From Cyclobacteriaceae bacterium (GTDB lineage Bacteria > Bacteroidota > Bacteroidia > Cytophagales > Cyclobacteriaceae): a stretch of DNA of 64,000 nt. Numbering within the stretch: position 1 is the stretch's first letter; each line of letters begins with the position of its first letter. Position numbers and translations under genes: made by a program. The DNA is taken from the NCBI GenBank assembly GCA_025808415.1, contig CP075525.1, positions 3,023,501 to 3,087,500 of the forward strand, given 5' to 3'. This document shows positions 54,343 through 63,221 of the stretch, piece after piece. The notes under the pieces are model-generated. The model searched no databases, was not told where the DNA came from, and was given only the letters and a program-made list of their open reading frames with translations.

Positions 54343-57126
54343 ATGGAAGCGGTGAAGAAAAAAGATACAATAAACATCCACACCAATGGAAACGGTGCAG
54401 ATAAACTCATGTTGGCATACATCAATGACAAACCATACAAGATCAAAGATGGCGAAACGGTATTGTCGTTTGTGCGCAGAAGTTTAGGAAACCGCATTCC
54501 CACACTTTGCGATGCCCCCAACCTGGAACCATTCGGTTCTTGTCGTGTGTGTAGCGTTGAAATAGCGCTACAACCAAATGGTAATACCAAAACGGTAGCA
54601 TCCTGCCACACACCCGTTACTGCAAATTCCTACATTTATACAGATACCGAAAAAATTACCAGACTTCGCAAAAATATTATTGAACTCGTTCTTACCGATC
54701 ACCCGTTGGATTGTCTCACCTGCGAAGTAAATAATAATTGCGAACTACAAACGGTTGCTGCACAAGTAGGTGTACGCACGGTTCGTTATCCGGAAGGCAA
54801 AAATCATCTTGACCGGAAAAAAGATTTAAGTCACCCGTATATGACTTCCGACCTGTCGAAGTGCATCAATTGCTTCCGATGTGTTCGTGCTTGTGATGAG
54901 GTGCAGGGTGAAATGGTGCTGAGCATGGCCGGTCGCGGGTTCGACAGCCATATTATTAAAAGCTTCAATGATAGCTTCATGACCTCCGATTGTGTGAGTT
55001 GTGGAGCTTGTGCACAGGCTTGTCCTACGTCAGCCATTTCGGATGTGTTCGAATCGAAGAGCATTAACGTGCAGAAAAAAGTGCGTACCGTGTGCACCTA
55101 TTGTGGCGTGGGCTGTAACCTGGAAGTGGCCGTTAACGATGATAAAATAAAATCCATACAAGCACCGTACGATGCCGAAGTAAACCAGGGGCATACCTGT
55201 TTGAAGGGAAGATTTGCATTTTCCTTCTACAATCACCCGGAAAGATTGCGTACTCCCCTCATCCGGAAAAACGGTGAGCTTCAGCCGGCCTCCTGGGATG
55301 AAGCCTATGATTTCATCGCAGAAAAACTCACGCATATTAAAAATACTTACGGCCCTGATTACATTGCGGGTATATCATCAGCGCGCTGCACCAACGAAGA
55401 AAATTACCTGATGCAGAAATTTATCCGGGTGGTTATCGGCACCAACAACATCGACAGTTGTGCACGTGTGTGCCACTCGCCTACTGCTTTGGGCATGCAG
55501 CGCAGTTTCGGAACTGGCGCTGCCACAAATTCAATCGAAGACTTAAAAGATACCGATTGCATTCTGATAATTGGCGCCAATCCAACAGACGGCCACCCGG
55601 TAACGGGTGCCAAGTTCAAGCAGTTTGCCATGAAGGGTAAAACTACGATTGTAATTGACCCGCGCAGAACGGAGCTGGCCCGCTATGCAACCTATCACCT
55701 GCCGCTTCGGCCGGGCACCAATGTGGCTATGCTGAACATGATGCTGTACTTCATCATTACCGAAGGACTGGAAGACAAGCAGTTTATTGAATCGCGAACG
55801 GAGGGCTATGACGATTTCAAAAAGCAAATCCTGAATGTAAATATCAATGAACTGGAGCGCATCACCGGTGTTGACAAAAAACTGGTGCGCGAAGCCACAC
55901 TCGCTTATGCCAAAGCAAAAGCCGCGATGGCCTTCCACGGGTTAGGCGTTACCGAACATTCTTACGGAACGTATGCCATCATGCTCATTACCGATCTGGC
56001 CATGATCACCGGCAACATTGGCCGCAGGGGTGTTGGCGTTAACCCGCTTCGCGGACAAAATAACGTGCAGGGCGCTGCCGACATGGGCTGCCAGCCGCAC
56101 CAGGGAGCTGGTTACTTTGATGTGACCAATCCCGAGTATCATAAAATGTATGAAGACTTCTATGGCGTTAAACTCCCCAATCACATCGGTTACAAAATTC
56201 CGCAGATGTACACGGCTTCACTCGATAATAAATTAAAGGCACTTTGGTTGATGGGAGAAGATCTGGTGCAGACCGATCCGAACACCAACAAGGTAATGGC
56301 AGCTTTAAAAAAGCTGGATTTATTGGTTGTGCAGGAACTGTTCATGACCGAAACCGCCAAGATTGCCACCGTAGTATTGCCCGGAGCATCATTCTTAGAA
56401 AAAAGCGGAACGTTTACAAATGGTGAACGAAGGATCCAACGAGTGAACAAAGTAGTGGAGCCGATTGAAGGCACAAAGGCTGACGGACAGATTGTAGTGG
56501 ACATCATGAACCGGATGGGGTATCCGCAACCCGATTATGATCCGGATACGGTATTAAAAGAAATCGCTCAAATCGTTCCGTTCTTTAAAGGTGTAAAATG
56601 GAATGAATTGGGTGAAAACGGCAAACAATGGCCGGTAAAAGAAGACGGCACCGACACCAAAATCCTGCACACCGAAACGTTCAAACGCGGCAAAGGCAAA
56701 TTTCATTATTTCGATTTCAAGGAAAGTCAGGAAATTATTGATAATAAAAAAGAATACCCGTACATCATCACCACCAACCGCGAGCTTGAACATTACAATG
56801 CAGGCACGATGACACGCAGAACAAAAAATGTGGAGCTATTAACTGAAGATGTGTTGCTGATCAATCCGGCAGATGCCGAAAAACATTTTATCAAAGAAGG
56901 CGATATGGTGTGCGTAGAGTCAGCACGGGGTAAAGTGGATTTAAAAGCTCGTATTACAGATGAAGTAAAGTCGGGTGTATTAAGTTCAACCTTCCACTTC
57001 CCTGAAATCGGGTTGAACGTAATTGGTTCGGATGAACATGACGTGGAAGCCATGTGCCCGGAATACAAAGTGATTGCGGTGAGAATCCGAAAGAGCAAGG
57101 GAATTAAAAAAGCTGTGCATAGTTAA
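54343..57126 (+). CDS. Formate dehydrogenase catalytic subunit (FdsA/FdhA-like, Cys form)
   Basis: 927 residues from the ATG at 54343; a GTG at 54337 overlaps the previous stop and is possible. Order: [2Fe-2S] ferredoxin domain (CDAPNLEPFGSCRVC, SCHTPV), a His-Cys cluster motif (DHPLDCLTCEVNNNCELQ), two [4Fe-4S] motifs (CINCFRCVRACDE, CVSCGACAQACP), then the molybdopterin domain with CTYCGVGCNLE. The active site reads ARVCHSPTALG: Cys near 377 (codon TGC at 55471) followed by His, with no selenocysteine. It oxidises formate to CO2 or works in reverse. FdhD for cofactor sulfuration lies at 62376-63215. Molybdenum or tungsten cannot be told. Confidence 0.94.
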   Translation: MEAVKKKDTINIHTNGNGADKLMLAYINDKPYKIKDGETVLSFVRRSLGNRIPTLCDAPNLEPFGSCRVCSVEIALQPNGNTKTVASCHTPVTANSYIYTDTEKITRLRKNIIELVLTDHPLDCLTCEVNNNCELQTVAAQVGVRTVRYPEGKNHLDRKKDLSHPYMTSDLSKCINCFRCVRACDEVQGEMVLSMAGRGFDSHIIKSFNDSFMTSDCVSCGACAQACPTSAISDVFESKSINVQKKVRTVCTYCGVGCNLEVAVNDDKIKSIQAPYDAEVNQGHTCLKGRFAFSFYNHPERLRTPLIRKNGELQPASWDEAYDFIAEKLTHIKNTYGPDYIAGISSARCTNEENYLMQKFIRVVIGTNNIDSCARVCHSPTALGMQRSFGTGAATNSIEDLKDTDCILIIGANPTDGHPVTGAKFKQFAMKGKTTIVIDPRRTELARYATYHLPLRPGTNVAMLNMMLYFIITEGLEDKQFIESRTEGYDDFKKQILNVNINELERITGVDKKLVREATLAYAKAKAAMAFHGLGVTEHSYGTYAIMLITDLAMITGNIGRRGVGVNPLRGQNNVQGAADMGCQPHQGAGYFDVTNPEYHKMYEDFYGVKLPNHIGYKIPQMYTASLDNKLKALWLMGEDLVQTDPNTNKVMAALKKLDLLVVQELFMTETAKIATVVLPGASFLEKSGTFTNGERRIQRVNKVVEPIEGTKADGQIVVDIMNRMGYPQPDYDPDTVLKEIAQIVPFFKGVKWNELGENGKQWPVKEDGTDTKILHTETFKRGKGKFHYFDFKESQEIIDNKKEYPYIITTNRELEHYNAGTMTRRTKNVELLTEDVLLINPADAEKHFIKEGDMVCVESARGKVDLKARITDEVKSGVLSSTFHFPEIGLNVIGSDEHDVEAMCPEYKVIAVRIRKSKGIKKAVHS

Positions 57127-57133
57127 AAATACA

Positions 57134-57203
57134 AAACCACAGAACACACAAAGGTTACGCAAAGAGCACAAAGTTTAACGCTATTCTTTGTACTTTGTGG
57201 TTT
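57134..57203. repeat. Imperfect inverted-repeat intergenic element
   Basis: AAACCACA (57134-57141) and TGTGGTTT (57196-57203) form the outer stem, with partial pairing inward (ACACAAAG against CTTTGTAC). Purine-rich ACCACAGA...CACAAAG text of this kind is dispersed in Bacteroidota genomes. It fills the gap after the formate dehydrogenase genes and could end their transcript. Confidence 0.5.
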
Positions 57204-57217
57204 AACCAATCCGCCCT

Positions 57218-58600
57218 ATGCGTAAACTCATCCTCCGTTCCTTACTCATCCTTTTTCTTGCGGCACTATCCTACGGCATCTACTATGCCTGGCTTGCCTT
57301 CCCGATCATCTCCGGATACGGGGCAAAAAATCTTTGCTCGTGTACCATGCTGGCTGGGCGAAAAGCAGAAGATGTGATCCGGGAAGAATTGGGTTCAGGC
57401 CTCCAATCGTTTGGAACATTCTCCGTGAACTATGCTGACTCATCGGCAACCGCCAGTGTTTTTGGACTTGCCAAACGCAAAGCCATCTACCGGAAAGGAT
57501 TAGGATGTACACTCGTAAATGAAATCACAGAAGAAGAGTTGAGAAAGCAACCTTGGAAGGTAGCCACTCCTCCACGTGTAAATCAGGATACTATTCCCTG
57601 GCCTACCGGAAACAAAATGCCTGATTCAGTAAACCTGTTTGGATATAACCTTGACTTGCTGAATAAGATTATTAACGATGCCTTTGAAGAACCCGGTGAA
57701 GAAAAAAACAGACGAACCCGGGCGGTTGCGGTCATTCACGATGGCAATCTCATTGCTGAAAAATATGCAGATGGATTTGATCAGAACACACGCCTTACCG
57801 GTTGGTCGATGACGAAAAGTCTTACCAATGCCATGATGGGTGTACTCGTTCGTGAAGGAAAAATATCGGTTAATGACCCTTCGCCCATTGAAGCGTGGAA
57901 AAATGACGAGCGAAATACCATTACCATCCACAACCTGATGCAAGCCAGCAGCGGACTAAAATGGGCTGAGGTGTACAGCGGACCCAGTGATGCCACCAAT
58001 ATGTTATTCAAAAAACGTGATGCTGGTATTTATGCCTCACAAGCACCCTTGCAACATACACCTGGTGAGGTGTTCTATTATTCCAGCGGCACCACCAATA
58101 TTTTATCCTACATCATCCGGCAAACGATTGGTGATACAGAATACCACAGTTTTCCGTACAAAAACATTTTTTATAAAATAGGCATGAACTCCATGACCAT
58201 TGAACCTGATCCGGGTGGAACATTTGTAGGTTCATCGTTTTCATTTGCCACCGCACGCGATTGGGCACGATTTGGATTGCTCTGCCTGAATGATGGATAC
58301 TGGATTAATGAACGAATTTTGCCCGAAGGATGGATTGAGTACAGCACTACGCCTGCCAAAGGCGCAAAAAAAGGTGAGTATGGTGCTCAGTTCTGGCTCA
58401 ATGCAGGAAACCCAAATGATGTTACTGACCGAAATTTTCCGGATGTTCCGAGTGACATGTACTACCTGAGCGGCTTTGAGGGGCAAGATGTTGTCATTAT
58501 ACCTTCCAAAAACCTGGTAGTAGTAAAACTTGGTCTCACCTCAGGAAACTGGGTAGATATGAATACTTTCTTGAAAGATATTATCAGCGCGTTGCCCTAA
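57218..58600 (+). CDS. Serine hydrolase of the class C beta-lactamase fold
   Basis: 460 residues. One N-terminal membrane helix or signal (LILRSLLILFLAALSYGIYYAWL). The SxxK motif is SMTK (Ser197, Lys200), the Tyr motif lies in YYSSGTTNILSYII (about 286), and GFEGQDVVIIPSKNLVVVKLG is the third-motif region. Members of this group act as esterases, peptidases or carboxypeptidases rather than on antibiotics; the natural substrate is unknown. It overlaps the convergent MGMT-like gene by 4 bases. Confidence 0.88.
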   Translation: MRKLILRSLLILFLAALSYGIYYAWLAFPIISGYGAKNLCSCTMLAGRKAEDVIREELGSGLQSFGTFSVNYADSSATASVFGLAKRKAIYRKGLGCTLVNEITEEELRKQPWKVATPPRVNQDTIPWPTGNKMPDSVNLFGYNLDLLNKIINDAFEEPGEEKNRRTRAVAVIHDGNLIAEKYADGFDQNTRLTGWSMTKSLTNAMMGVLVREGKISVNDPSPIEAWKNDERNTITIHNLMQASSGLKWAEVYSGPSDATNMLFKKRDAGIYASQAPLQHTPGEVFYYSSGTTNILSYIIRQTIGDTEYHSFPYKNIFYKIGMNSMTIEPDPGGTFVGSSFSFATARDWARFGLLCLNDGYWINERILPEGWIEYSTTPAKGAKKGEYGAQFWLNAGNPNDVTDRNFPDVPSDMYYLSGFEGQDVVIIPSKNLVVVKLGLTSGNWVDMNTFLKDIISALP

Positions 58601-59049
58601 AGGGAGGATTTCTTCTTTGGGCTTTCGGCTGCAATACCTTCCTTTTTTCGTTGCTGAACTACAAAATCCGGTCCGAACGAGAGCTTCTTGTTTAAAGCCG
58701 ATTTTTCCTCCACCACGCGCCAAAACGGTGCAACCTTGTTAATGGAAGAACCTTTTTGCAGTTGTTCGTAAGCAGCTTCCGAAACAATACGTAAAAATAT
58801 TCCGGTAGTTACCGGGCAGGTGTAATCGGCACCATACTCGGCAGCAAGGTCTTTACGCAGAACCGTAAGGTTAGCGCTTTTGCCTTTGGGAATATGCCTG
58901 ATATAATCATCGATAATTTTAGGCGTGGCGATCAGCATCTTGCCCCCGGCAGGCATATCGGTAAAATCCTTTTCCAATTTCTTTACGATGGGTTCTTTAG
59001 TCGGGTCATTGACTTTGTCAGTCCATGTTTTTCCCTTTCCTGGTTTCAT
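58597..59049 (-). CDS. MGMT-like protein without reactive-Cys motif
   Basis: 150 residues. The text GGKMLIATPKIIDDYIRHIPKGKSANLTVLRKDLAAEYGADYTCPVTTGIFLRIVSEAAYEQL resembles the DNA-binding winged-helix part of O6-alkylguanine transferases (IPKGK and the LRxxLA turn). The alkyl-acceptor motif PCHR is not present; TCPVTTG occupies that region. It may be an alkyltransferase-like or repurposed DNA-binding protein. The tail is Lys/Ser-rich. A TAGATTTG box lies 26 bases before the ATG. Confidence 0.55.
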   Translation of the reverse strand: MKPGKGKTWTDKVNDPTKEPIVKKLEKDFTDMPAGGKMLIATPKIIDDYIRHIPKGKSANLTVLRKDLAAEYGADYTCPVTTGIFLRIVSEAAYEQLQKGSSINKVAPFWRVVEEKSALNKKLSFGPDFVVQQRKKEGIAAESPKKKSSL

Positions 59050-59074
59050 AAATCATATGTTTTTGATACACAAT

Positions 59075-59082
59075 CAAATCTA
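59075..59082 (-). promoter_or_regulatory. Bacteroidota -7 box (TAGATTTG) for the MGMT-like gene
   Basis: TAGATTTG on the minus strand fits TAnnTTTG and lies 25 bases before the ATG at 59049. Upstream TTG triplets lie at non-ideal spacing (14 or 25 bases). Confidence 0.4.
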
Positions 59083-59175
59083 GGGTATGCCGGTGACAAC
59101 CCTATGGCAAGAGGAAATGAAAAGTTAAAATAACATTCACACACCCGGATTGTTATTTGGTAAAATTCATAAACC

Positions 59176-59874
59176 ATGTCCGAAAAAAAATCCATTGTTC
59201 TGGTAGGTGGAAGCTATGGTATCGGAGCTTCACTGGCTCAACTACTCCTCGATAAAAATTATGATGTGTATATCCTTAGCAGGTCAGCTCCAACTACAGT
59301 CGGTGCAAAACACATCACCTTCGATGTACAGACAGCCTCCATTGACCTATCGCAACTTCCTGGCAAAATCGATGGTCTGGCCTATCTGCCGGGCACCATT
59401 CAACTTAAGCCATTTCATCGCTTTACAAATGAAGAATTCCTTCAAGACTTCAACATTAATGTTTTAGGAGCAGCAAAATGCGTTCGTGAATTATTAAACC
59501 CCTTAAAGGCAGCTGAACAAAGCTCCATTGTATTTTTCAGCACCATAGCCGTTCAGCAAGGCATGCCGTTTCATGCATTGGTGGCTATGGCAAAAGGTGC
59601 ATTGGAAGGATTAACCCGCTCGCTAGCTGCCGAGTTTGCTCCCAAAATTCGTGTTAATGCCATTGCCCCATCCATAACTGATACACCACTTGCATCAAAA
59701 ATTTTATCGAGTGAAGAAAAAAAGAAAGTCAGTGGTGACCGCCACCCGCTGAAGCGCGTAGGCGAAGCCCGCGACATAGCACAGGCGGCTGCTTATTTAC
59801 TTACAGATGAGAGTTCATGGATCAGCGGACAGGTTATCCATGTTGATGGTGGATTGTCGGCCTTGCGTGTTTAA
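59176..59874 (+). CDS. SDR-fold protein with Val in place of catalytic Tyr
   Basis: 232 residues. Rossmann motif GGSYGIG (11-17) and a conserved active-site Ser122 (FFSTIAVQQG) are present. Lys140 aligns with the SDR catalytic Lys (VAMAKGALEG), but four residues before it Val136 replaces Tyr. The C-terminus IRVNAIAPSITDTPLA and SSWISGQVIHVDGG is that of ordinary FabG-like SDRs. The SDR chemistry needs Tyr, so activity must be altered or absent. The ferredoxin gene starts 3 bases after the stop, so the two are a unit. Confidence 0.85.
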   Translation: MSEKKSIVLVGGSYGIGASLAQLLLDKNYDVYILSRSAPTTVGAKHITFDVQTASIDLSQLPGKIDGLAYLPGTIQLKPFHRFTNEEFLQDFNINVLGAAKCVRELLNPLKAAEQSSIVFFSTIAVQQGMPFHALVAMAKGALEGLTRSLAAEFAPKIRVNAIAPSITDTPLASKILSSEEKKKVSGDRHPLKRVGEARDIAQAAAYLLTDESSWISGQVIHVDGGLSALRV

Positions 59875-59877
59875 ATC

Positions 59878-60195
59878 ATGCCCATTATCCGCTATCAAGG
59901 TGAAATCTTAGAATGCAAACCTGGCGCAACCCTGCGTGACACAATCCTGAAATATGGCCTTACCGTTCATAACAGAAATGCCCGCTACATAAACTGCAGG
60001 GGAATTGGAACCTGCGGAACGTGTGCTGTAAAAATTACCGGAAACATAAATCCGTTAACACGAAAGGAAAAGTGGCGCTTGAATTTTCCACCGCATAAAC
60101 TAACCAACGGTTTGCGCCTGGCCTGCCAGGTAAAGGTTATGGATGATATTGAAGTACAGAAATTTGATGGTTTTTGGGGTGAGGAATCATTTTAA
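59878..60195 (+). CDS. Plant-type [2Fe-2S] ferredoxin
   Basis: 105 residues. Cluster Cys40, Cys46, Cys49 and Cys83 (INCRGIGTCGTC ... LACQV) follow the plant-type CX5CX2C pattern with a distant fourth Cys. The basic text TRKEKWRLNF between them is common in bacterial members. It is likely an electron donor to an unknown partner; the adjacent SDR-like protein is the obvious candidate. Its stop overlaps the convergent DDAH-like gene by 4 bases. Confidence 0.9.
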   Translation: MPIIRYQGEILECKPGATLRDTILKYGLTVHNRNARYINCRGIGTCGTCAVKITGNINPLTRKEKWRLNFPPHKLTNGLRLACQVKVMDDIEVQKFDGFWGEESF

Positions 60196-61070
60196 ACTTC
60201 TCTTTTCAAAGGTCGTGTAAGGCAAGTTGGGCCTCCCCCTCCCTTCACGCTTATTTCATTTCCGGCATATTCATGAACAATACAACCCGCTGCCAGCAAT
60301 TTCTGTTTTGTAACAGGATTACCCGAAACCATAATACATTCCCGTGGGGCAATGGCCAGTACATTACAGGCCATTGAATCCCATTCGCTATCGGGCACTT
60401 CAACCAACTCATAACCACGTTGAATCAAACCGTTGCGGAATGAAACAGGCATAAGTGGAGAGTAAACAACGGCTAGGTTCTTATCAACCGGGCTGAATAC
60501 CGACATCAGGTGAAATACATCCGAAGGGCCTTTGTAATGCGGCATGTGCACTACCCAAATGGTTACGCCACGGGGTTCAAGTAATTGCTTGATCTGCCGG
60601 ATACCTTCATCATTGGTTCGATAAGTATGGCCTACCGCCAACGTGTGTTGGTCAATCCAGGCTACATCACCACCTTCAACCGTTCCGGGAGGTTGTATTA
60701 TCCCAAGGATAGGAATATTTAATTTTTCAAATGCCCATTGCTCGGCTGCCGGCTCATGCTTGCGGGCTGGCTTTCCCATGTTGCAGATAATCATCCCAAA
60801 ATCTGTTGCAATGGCTGCATCGCGACAATAGATAGAATCGAGGGTTACTTGGTTATGAAGCGGTAAATAATTCAATTCTGCACCCGAGCTTTTGAGCAGG
60901 CCCTGAAACTTATTGAATTCCGAAACTGCTTTTGGGAAATCGGGGCGTGATAGAAAATTCAGTTGTTGCCATTGTTCATCAATCGTGGCATCGTTTACAA
61001 AGGCATCTTCTGGTCGCTTGATAAAAACTGACCTGAGTTTTCCGTACTCCGATTGATGGGTGACCTTCAT
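60192..61070 (-). CDS. Amidinohydrolase of the dimethylarginine dimethylaminohydrolase (DDAH) type
   Basis: 292 residues. Amidinotransferase-fold motifs: Asp84 in YCRDAAIATD, EGGD (132-135), His187 in DVFHLMS and the nucleophile Cys283 in GGPTCLTRPL. These are the Cys-His-Glu/Asp set of DDAH and arginine deiminase relatives. It hydrolyses a guanidino group such as methylated arginine or arginine itself; which is not resolved. It lies 7 bases after the APC permease gene on the same strand, so uptake and breakdown of a guanidino compound is a reasonable reading. Confidence 0.88.
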   Translation of the reverse strand: MKVTHQSEYGKLRSVFIKRPEDAFVNDATIDEQWQQLNFLSRPDFPKAVSEFNKFQGLLKSSGAELNYLPLHNQVTLDSIYCRDAAIATDFGMIICNMGKPARKHEPAAEQWAFEKLNIPILGIIQPPGTVEGGDVAWIDQHTLAVGHTYRTNDEGIRQIKQLLEPRGVTIWVVHMPHYKGPSDVFHLMSVFSPVDKNLAVVYSPLMPVSFRNGLIQRGYELVEVPDSEWDSMACNVLAIAPRECIMVSGNPVTKQKLLAAGCIVHEYAGNEISVKGGGGPTCLTRPLKREV

Positions 61071-61077
61071 TCTGCGC

Positions 61078-62379
61078 TCAATCCTTTTTCATCAACATAA
61101 TGGCATAAAAGGGCAGGCCACCCATCAGTAATATAAAACCCCAAAACACGGTTTCCTCACCCGAACCGATTACAGCCCACATGGAATAAATGAATGCCAT
61201 GGCCGCAACACCATACCGTGTAGTGTTTTGCTTTGTTATTCCGTTAAGCCTACTTTCCATGAGCACGTAAGAAATGGTGGAGAAAAGGTAAGCCAACAAG
61301 GTAGTTAACGTTGACAGGAGAATGATGAACTTATACGTATCGGCCAGGCTTCTGCTAAAGTTCATACTCATCATCAACGAAACCAACACGCTTGAAGCAA
61401 TAAGTCCGACTGCCGGTGTTCCGCTTTTGTTTTCTTTTGCAAAAAATTTTGGAAACAACTTGTCGCGGGCCGCAGCCAAAGGCATTTGCCCTTGAATAAG
61501 TATCCAGCCATTAAGCGCGCCAAACGTTGAAATTACCGCACCCCCGGCTACCAGGTAACGACCGCTCTCACCAAAGATAGAAGCTGCAGCATCAGCAAAC
61601 GGAGCTGACGAAGCATGTAGCGAAGCTGGTGGAATAAGTCCCATAACCGCAACCGTGCTGACAATGTAAATAACCGTTGTTAGACCGGTGCCGATAATGG
61701 TGGCTTTGGGAATAGTTTTTTCAGGATCTTTTACACTTCCGGATGGTATGGTGGCACACTCTAGTCCTAAAAAAGCAAACAAAGTTAACGTGGTTACGCT
61801 GGTTATGGCCGATAAATCGGATTGCATGCTTACGTTAAACGGAAAAAAATTATCCGTCTTTATAAAGATGAGACCTGCTATGGTAATAACAACCAACGGT
61901 GCAATTTTCAATACAGTGGTAACAACCTGCACGATACCGGCTGCTTTTACTCCGCGGGTATTGATCCACGTTAAAAACCATATTGCAGTAAGTCCAGTAA
62001 GTACAGCCAGCATAGGATTATGGCCCATCGCAGGAATAAATGTGGTGAGGTAACTCACAAACGCTACGGCAATGGCAGCATTGGTACACCAAACCGAAAT
62101 CCAGTATCCCCAGGCCACCAGAAAGGCAGCAAACGGGCCAAGCCCATCACGCGTAAAGGCATACGGACCACCGGTAGCGTTAGGATTTATTTTGCTCAGC
62201 CAGCCAAAAACCAAAGCCAGGCACATGGCACCCGCTCCGGAAATCAGCCAACCAATTATGCTTATGCCACCATAAATACCAAGTGTGGCCGGCAGCATGA
62301 ACAAGGCCGAAGCGATCATGTTGCCCATTACCAGCGAAGTGCTGGTCCATAACCCGATTTGTTTCGAAGCATTCGTCAT
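61078..62379 (-). CDS. APC-family amino acid permease (AdiC/agmatine-antiporter-like)
   Basis: 433 residues with 12 membrane helices. N-terminus GLWTSTSLVMGNMIASALFMLPATLG matches the helix 1 substrate-binding signature (GSGxF-like) of basic amino acid antiporters, and INPNATGGPYAFTRDGLG and LTLFAFLGLECATIPSGSVKDPEKTIPKAT are characteristic. The gene start overlaps the end of fdhD by 4 bases and its end is 7 bases from the DDAH-like gene. Confidence 0.9.
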   Translation of the reverse strand: MTNASKQIGLWTSTSLVMGNMIASALFMLPATLGIYGGISIIGWLISGAGAMCLALVFGWLSKINPNATGGPYAFTRDGLGPFAAFLVAWGYWISVWCTNAAIAVAFVSYLTTFIPAMGHNPMLAVLTGLTAIWFLTWINTRGVKAAGIVQVVTTVLKIAPLVVITIAGLIFIKTDNFFPFNVSMQSDLSAITSVTTLTLFAFLGLECATIPSGSVKDPEKTIPKATIIGTGLTTVIYIVSTVAVMGLIPPASLHASSAPFADAAASIFGESGRYLVAGGAVISTFGALNGWILIQGQMPLAAARDKLFPKFFAKENKSGTPAVGLIASSVLVSLMMSMNFSRSLADTYKFIILLSTLTTLLAYLFSTISYVLMESRLNGITKQNTTRYGVAAMAFIYSMWAVIGSGEETVFWGFILLMGGLPFYAIMLMKKD

Positions 62380-63215
62380 GCGGTTATCCGTTGCTGCCCG
62401 GAATAAATATTAAATCTGTTATCACGAACAAATCCCAATAACGTAATACCGGAGTCAATTGCCAATTCAACCGCTAAACTGGATGGGGCGCCTACTGAAA
62501 CTAACACAGGAATTCCAGCCATGGCAGCTTTTTGAACCAGTTCAAAACTTGCACGGCCACTCACCAACAATATAGAATTGTATAGTGGTATTTCATTCTT
62601 CACCAACATGGCACCAACAACTTTATCCAGTGCATTATGCCGGCCAACATCTTCGCGTAACAAAACGAGACTTCCTTCGCGACCGAACAATCCTGAGGCA
62701 TGCAGTCCTCCCGTGTACTCAAACACATGCTGGCTCTTTCTCAACGATTGTGGAAGCTCGCATATAATTTCAGGTGATAGCATCCATTGCACGGGAATTA
62801 CCGGACATAGTTGTGAAACCGCATTAATAGAGGATTTTCCACATACACCGCAACTGGATGTGGTATAAAAATTCCGTTGCAGTTTTTCAAAATCGATTAT
62901 TACCTCGGGCTTGACCTCAACCCGCACCACGTTCTCTTTTTCTTCTGCACGACCAACATCCTCACAATATTTTATACTTTCTACCTGATCGAACGATTGA
63001 ATGATCCCTTCTGTAAAAAGAAAGCCCAGCGCCAATTCAAAATCGTGGCCGGGCGTTCGCATGGTTACCGATAAACTTTTTTGTTGGCGTGCAGTTAATT
63101 GACCGTAACCTAAACGAATTTCAAGTGGTTCCTCGGTGGCTACGAGGTCAGAAACAAGCTCACGGTTATTCGCTGTAACCTTTATAATTTCAACCGGACG
63201 AACAGCATGCGCCAT
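62376..63215 (-). CDS. fdhD: Formate dehydrogenase sulfurtransferase accessory protein
   Basis: 279 residues. FdhD features: EEPLEIRLGYGQLTARQQKSLSVTMRTPGHDFELALGFLFTEGII, the Cys122/Cys125 pair (SSCGVCGKSS), LHASGLFGREGSLVLLREDVGRHNALDKVVG and LVSGRASFELVQKAAMAGIPVLVS. It moves sulfur from IscS to the molybdopterin cofactor and is required for formate dehydrogenase activity, matching the FDH genes at 52679-57126. It overlaps the permease gene downstream by 4 bases and starts 6 bases after the hydrolase stop. Confidence 0.96.
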   Translation of the reverse strand: MAHAVRPVEIIKVTANNRELVSDLVATEEPLEIRLGYGQLTARQQKSLSVTMRTPGHDFELALGFLFTEGIIQSFDQVESIKYCEDVGRAEEKENVVRVEVKPEVIIDFEKLQRNFYTTSSCGVCGKSSINAVSQLCPVIPVQWMLSPEIICELPQSLRKSQHVFEYTGGLHASGLFGREGSLVLLREDVGRHNALDKVVGAMLVKNEIPLYNSILLVSGRASFELVQKAAMAGIPVLVSVGAPSSLAVELAIDSGITLLGFVRDNRFNIYSGQQRITA

Positions 63216-63221
63216 GTATTT

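Noticed and set aside
55471..55473. Possible selenocysteine at the formate dehydrogenase active site
   Set aside because: The codon is TGC (Cys) and there is no in-frame TGA in the gene.
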